Positions 32,440 through 35,601 of a stretch of 35,601 nt of DNA are shown one piece after another. How positions within the stretch are numbered: position 1 is the stretch's first letter; every line of letters starts with the position of its first letter. The stretch spans positions 1-35,601 of the forward strand of contig CADCGD010000020.1 of the NCBI GenBank assembly GCA_902800925.1, read 5' to 3'. The position numbers were made by a program, and so were the translations under genes. A model generated the notes under the pieces. It was given only the letters and a program-made list of their open reading frames with translations. It ran no database searches and was not told where the DNA came from. The DNA is from an uncultured Bacteroidales bacterium. GTDB lineage: Bacteria > Bacteroidota > Bacteroidia > Bacteroidales > Bacteroidaceae.

Positions 32440-35301
32440 ATGAAAAAACTATTATCAACCATCCTGCTCGCCACCATCGTCGTGGCGGGCTTTTCTCAGG
32501 ATAATGCGAAGAAGAAAGAGAAAAGGACAGAGCTGTATGGCTACATCATCGACACGTTTACCAAAGCTGCCGTACCACAAGACTCCCTGAAGGTCTTTGT
32601 GTTGGACACAGACTCCGTGCTGGTCGATACGGCCAGTGTCTATGGCTACCGTAACTATATGGGTTTCGATAAGACCTACTGGGAAGGTAAGGTGCCTGCT
32701 CGTCCAGGTAAGTATATTATCAAGGCTACACACACTGACTACGAGACTACCTACATGGACTACGAGGTAAAGCGCATTGGTAGAAACCGTTATTTCGAAC
32801 TGCCTGTCCTGCGCATGCACCGCATCCAGCGTAGCAACTACGACAAGGATGGTGGCTCGTTGCAGGAAGTGGTCGTCAAGGCCACGAAGGTGAAGATGGT
32901 ATATAAGGGTGATACCATTATCTATAATGCCGATGCCTTCAACGTTCCTGAGGGGTCCATGCTCGACGGACTTATCAAGCAGTTGCCAGGTGTGGAACTG
33001 AAGGATAATGGTGAAATCTTCGTCAACGGAAAGAAGATAGAAAACCTAACGCTAAACGGTGCCGACTTCTTTAAGGGTAAGAACAAGATGATGCTCGAAA
33101 ACCTGCCGTACTACACGGTGAAGAACGTGCAGGTGTATGACAAGCAGACGCCCAAGAGCAAGTTTGAGGGGCGCGACGTAGAGCAGAAGGAATATACGAT
33201 GGATGTGGTGCTGAAGAAGGAGTACCGCGTTGGTGGTACGGTATATGTCGAAGGTGGCTACGGTACCGACAAACGCTATAAGGGCAAAGGCTTTGGACTG
33301 CGCTATTCGGACCATAGTCGTGCGGTGCTCTTTGGGGGCTCCAACAATCTGAACGAATATATCGACTACGACCGCGAGGGCAATGAGCGTGGACGCACTG
33401 AGGCTTCTGGCGACCGCAAGGTGCATCAGGTAGGTGGACTCTGGACGCTGAACAGCGCAGAGGAGCGTGCTACGAATACGCTGGAGTATAACCTGAAGTG
33501 GGAGGAGAACCATCAGGAGAGTAATACCCAGTCGGAGAACTTCCTGTCGGGTGCCAGCACCTTTGGACAGAGTGAGAATGTGAACAACAGTAGGCCGTTC
33601 TCGATGAATGTGCGCAACAACTTCCAACTGCAGAAACCGTTCTTCGTTTATTCGTGGCTGAACTTCGACTATTATCATAGCCACTATGACAGCGAGGGTT
33701 TCTCACTGACCGCCCGCGACGTGCTGTTTGGCGACAAGATTAACTTGAGTCGCAGTCTTAATCAGAGCCGCAGCGACCGCATGTCGTTGAACCTGAACAA
33801 CAACCTCGAATTCAAGATGCCGTGGGGTGATATGTTGGAGTTAGATTTCGGTGGCTATGTCAGTCGCTACTGGAATGCCCACTCCTTCTCGCAGAACCAC
33901 TACACCTTTTATAATACGGGTACTATCGACCAGCGCAACCAGTTTAATGACAGCCCGTCGAAGAGCTACAGCTTTAACGGAAGCGTAGGCTACCGCATTG
34001 CCCTTACGGAGAATCTCTATCTGACGCCTTCTGTTGGCATCACCTTCGACTGGAACAATAACGACAATCGGCTTTATCGTCTCGATTGGCTGGGACCAGA
34101 CTGGGCTGTTGACGGATCGCACGCACTCGGCAGTTTGCCTGCCGATGATGTATTGCAGCAGGTCCTTGACCGTCCGAACTCTTCGGAGGAGGGACAGCGT
34201 GTGAATGCGCAGATGTTGCGTCTGGGAATAAATTACAGTAAACAAATGGAGGGCCGTTACTTTTTTGTCTATGGTTATTTCGCGGAGTCGTTCCGTCGTA
34301 ACCACATGACCTACGATAGCGACCAGATACAAGCTGCCGTGCAGAAGAACTACAACCTGCCACAGATGTACTTTAATTTCCAGTACTCTTTCGACAACTG
34401 GCACAAGACCATCAGCGCCTATGCACAGTGCTATCATAACATGCCCAGCATCCGTCAGTTGGTGGATATCAAGTCGACGGCCAACCCGCTGAACATTAGT
34501 CTGGGTAATCCAGATCTGGAGCCGATGACCTATTGGAGCTTTAATGCCAGCTATCGCAGTCGTAAGGATAGTACAGACCAGCAGCTGAACATCAGTATGA
34601 ATGGTAATATCCAGCGCAATGCCTTTGCCAATGCCTATACCTACGATGCCACAACGGGTATCTATACCTCGTGGACGGAGAATATCAATGGCAACTGGAA
34701 CCTTAGCGGAAGTATCGACTTCAGTCGTGCCTTAGGAAAGAAGAAGTTCTGGCACATCGGTGGTAACTTGGGTAGCTCCATTACGCAGAGTACCGACATG
34801 TCGGCTATTGCAGGACTCTCAGAGCCGCAGCGTAACCGTGTCACCAGTACGCGTCTGAACTTCTCGCCTAACGTGAGGTTCCAAAAGGACAAGCTGACCT
34901 TCACCCTGCTGGCGGGTGGTGCCTGGCAACATTTTCACCGCAGCATCGCGGTCGACGGACTGCCCGTCGATACCTACGACTTTAATTATGGTTTCAATGC
35001 CAATTACCAACTGCCGTGGCACTTCACCATCGATACGGATCTGCAGATGCATTCGCGCCGTGGCTATGCTGAGGCCGAAATGAACGACAACCGCCTATAC
35101 TGGGATGCTACGCTGACGAAGTCGTGGAAGCAAGGACGCTGGGTGGCCAAAGTCAAAGGTTACGACTTGCTGGGAAAGGTTTCACAGTGGCAGTACTACG
35201 TCAACTCCAATGGTCGCTACGAGACATGGACGAACAACATGCGTCGTTACGTCCTCTTCTCGCTGGCCTACCGCTTCAGTCTGACACCAAAGAAGCAGTA
35301 A
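32440..35301 (+). CDS. Outer-membrane beta-barrel protein (TonB-receptor-like, OMP_b-brl_3 type)
   Basis: A signal peptide ends near GFSQ (residue 20). An N-terminal beta domain (about 30-130) is followed by the plug-like segment (about 145-270) with LQEVVVKATKVKMVYKGDT, DGLIKQLPGVELKDNGEI and VNGKKIENLTLNGADFFKG. The remaining ~680 residues are barrel strands rich in aromatic residues, ending YVLFSLAYRFSLTPKKQ. The 953-aa length fits the outer-membrane beta-barrel family related to, but distinct from, SusC. No SusD follows. It is the fourth gene of the sigma locus, 20 bases after the unknown secreted protein, and may be the regulated output or the sensor of that locus. Confidence 0.85.
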   Translation: MKKLLSTILLATIVVAGFSQDNAKKKEKRTELYGYIIDTFTKAAVPQDSLKVFVLDTDSVLVDTASVYGYRNYMGFDKTYWEGKVPARPGKYIIKATHTDYETTYMDYEVKRIGRNRYFELPVLRMHRIQRSNYDKDGGSLQEVVVKATKVKMVYKGDTIIYNADAFNVPEGSMLDGLIKQLPGVELKDNGEIFVNGKKIENLTLNGADFFKGKNKMMLENLPYYTVKNVQVYDKQTPKSKFEGRDVEQKEYTMDVVLKKEYRVGGTVYVEGGYGTDKRYKGKGFGLRYSDHSRAVLFGGSNNLNEYIDYDREGNERGRTEASGDRKVHQVGGLWTLNSAEERATNTLEYNLKWEENHQESNTQSENFLSGASTFGQSENVNNSRPFSMNVRNNFQLQKPFFVYSWLNFDYYHSHYDSEGFSLTARDVLFGDKINLSRSLNQSRSDRMSLNLNNNLEFKMPWGDMLELDFGGYVSRYWNAHSFSQNHYTFYNTGTIDQRNQFNDSPSKSYSFNGSVGYRIALTENLYLTPSVGITFDWNNNDNRLYRLDWLGPDWAVDGSHALGSLPADDVLQQVLDRPNSSEEGQRVNAQMLRLGINYSKQMEGRYFFVYGYFAESFRRNHMTYDSDQIQAAVQKNYNLPQMYFNFQYSFDNWHKTISAYAQCYHNMPSIRQLVDIKSTANPLNISLGNPDLEPMTYWSFNASYRSRKDSTDQQLNISMNGNIQRNAFANAYTYDATTGIYTSWTENINGNWNLSGSIDFSRALGKKKFWHIGGNLGSSITQSTDMSAIAGLSEPQRNRVTSTRLNFSPNVRFQKDKLTFTLLAGGAWQHFHRSIAVDGLPVDTYDFNYGFNANYQLPWHFTIDTDLQMHSRRGYAEAEMNDNRLYWDATLTKSWKQGRWVAKVKGYDLLGKVSQWQYYVNSNGRYETWTNNMRRYVLFSLAYRFSLTPKKQ

Positions 35302-35359
35302 TCTCTTTTTCTGGAAAGAAATTGTGGGGGAATTGTGGGAAAATCTCCATAATAATGAT

Positions 35360-35367
35360 TACCTTTG
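35360..35367 (+). promoter_or_regulatory. Probable -7 box before the last, partial gene
   Basis: TACCTTTG followed by CAGG is identical to the extended box of the xylan operon. It lies 27 bases before the ATG at 35395, so the last gene probably has its own promoter. A well-spaced -33 element is not clear (nearest TTG is 24 bases away). Confidence 0.5.
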
Positions 35368-35394
35368 CAGGCGGAAAACTAACTAATTATAAAT

Positions 35395-35601
35395 ATGAAA
35401 AAACTATTATCAACCTTCCTAATGGCTCTCGTTGTTATGGCGGGGCAGGCGAAAGATGTGGTGTGGGAGCAGCCCACCATTGAGTATGGAAACAGTAACG
35501 GTGACGGATTCTTCAATCTCGCCCTTGATGTGACGAAGGTGGAACTGAAGGACAACGAAACCGTGGTGTATATCACCGCCCTGCAGCGTTCGGACTATCC
35601 T
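35395..35601 (+). CDS. Secreted protein, N-terminal part only (runs off the window)
   Basis: Sixty-nine codons are visible, with a signal peptide MKKLLSTFLMALVVMAGQA and then a beta-rich start (KVELKDNETVVYITALQ). This resembles the N-terminal domain of some Prevotella thioredoxin-like proteins, but too little is present to be sure. The first 21 bases are identical to the first 21 of the beta-barrel gene at 32440. A TACCTTTG box lies just upstream. Confidence 0.55.
   Translation, partial: MKKLLSTFLMALVVMAGQAKDVVWEQPTIEYGNSNGDGFFNLALDVTKVELKDNETVVYITALQRSDYP

Overview
The window reads as a Bacteroidetes chromosome, most likely Prevotella or a close relative. Supporting signs are the promoter type (repeated TAnnTTTG -7 boxes, mostly TACCTTTG), an Oar-like TonB-dependent receptor, BACON-domain and DUF4271 proteins, a type IX secretion C-terminal signal on a xylanase, the hemD-rnpA-yidD gene order and MKK-type signal peptides. 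The organism call is inference; no rRNA or other marker was available. I saw no tRNA, rRNA, CRISPR array, transposase, integrase or phage gene, and no gene-free stretch exceeds 300 bases.

Layout. (1) 1-250: the 3' end of a PD-(D/E)XK nuclease-like gene and its terminator. (2) 462-5139, minus strand: a 2-oxoacid:ferredoxin oxidoreductase pair (korA-korB) and a TGS-uridine-kinase-like nucleoside kinase, each with its own promoter and terminator. (3) 5211-6959: a Na+/phosphate symporter-like protein with a PhoU-like tail. (4) 7046-12070: a large Oar-type TonB-dependent receptor and a partner surface lipoprotein with BACON and OB-like repeats. (5) 12284-18802: a secreted M16 peptidase, metK, a DUF4271 membrane protein, hemD, rnpA and yidD. 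(6) 18923-29579: a six-gene, same-strand xylan-degradation operon. (7) 29716-35601: an ECF sigma factor, a one-pass membrane protein that is probably its anti-sigma factor, a secreted protein of unknown function, an outer-membrane beta-barrel protein and the start of another secreted protein.

The most interesting region is the xylan operon. It contains a type-B carboxylesterase lipoprotein, a CE1-like esterase that carries a second, collapsed copy of its own module, a GH10 xylanase behind an autotransporter-like beta-strand passenger and with a T9SS tail, an unassigned alpha/beta hydrolase, a GH3 lipoprotein and a CE15 glucuronoyl-esterase-like protein. No SusC/SusD pair or hybrid two-component regulator lies beside it. 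The set looks specialised for stripping ester decorations (acetyl, feruloyl, lignin-glucuronate) from xylan while cutting the backbone. Several members depart from family norms at catalytic positions: Tyr replaces the oxyanion Arg in the CE15, and the expected Glu is absent in the carboxylesterase.

The second region of interest is the sigma-factor locus. The probable anti-sigma gene has a periplasmic linker coded by two arrays of complementary short repeats, and three envelope genes follow it on the same strand.
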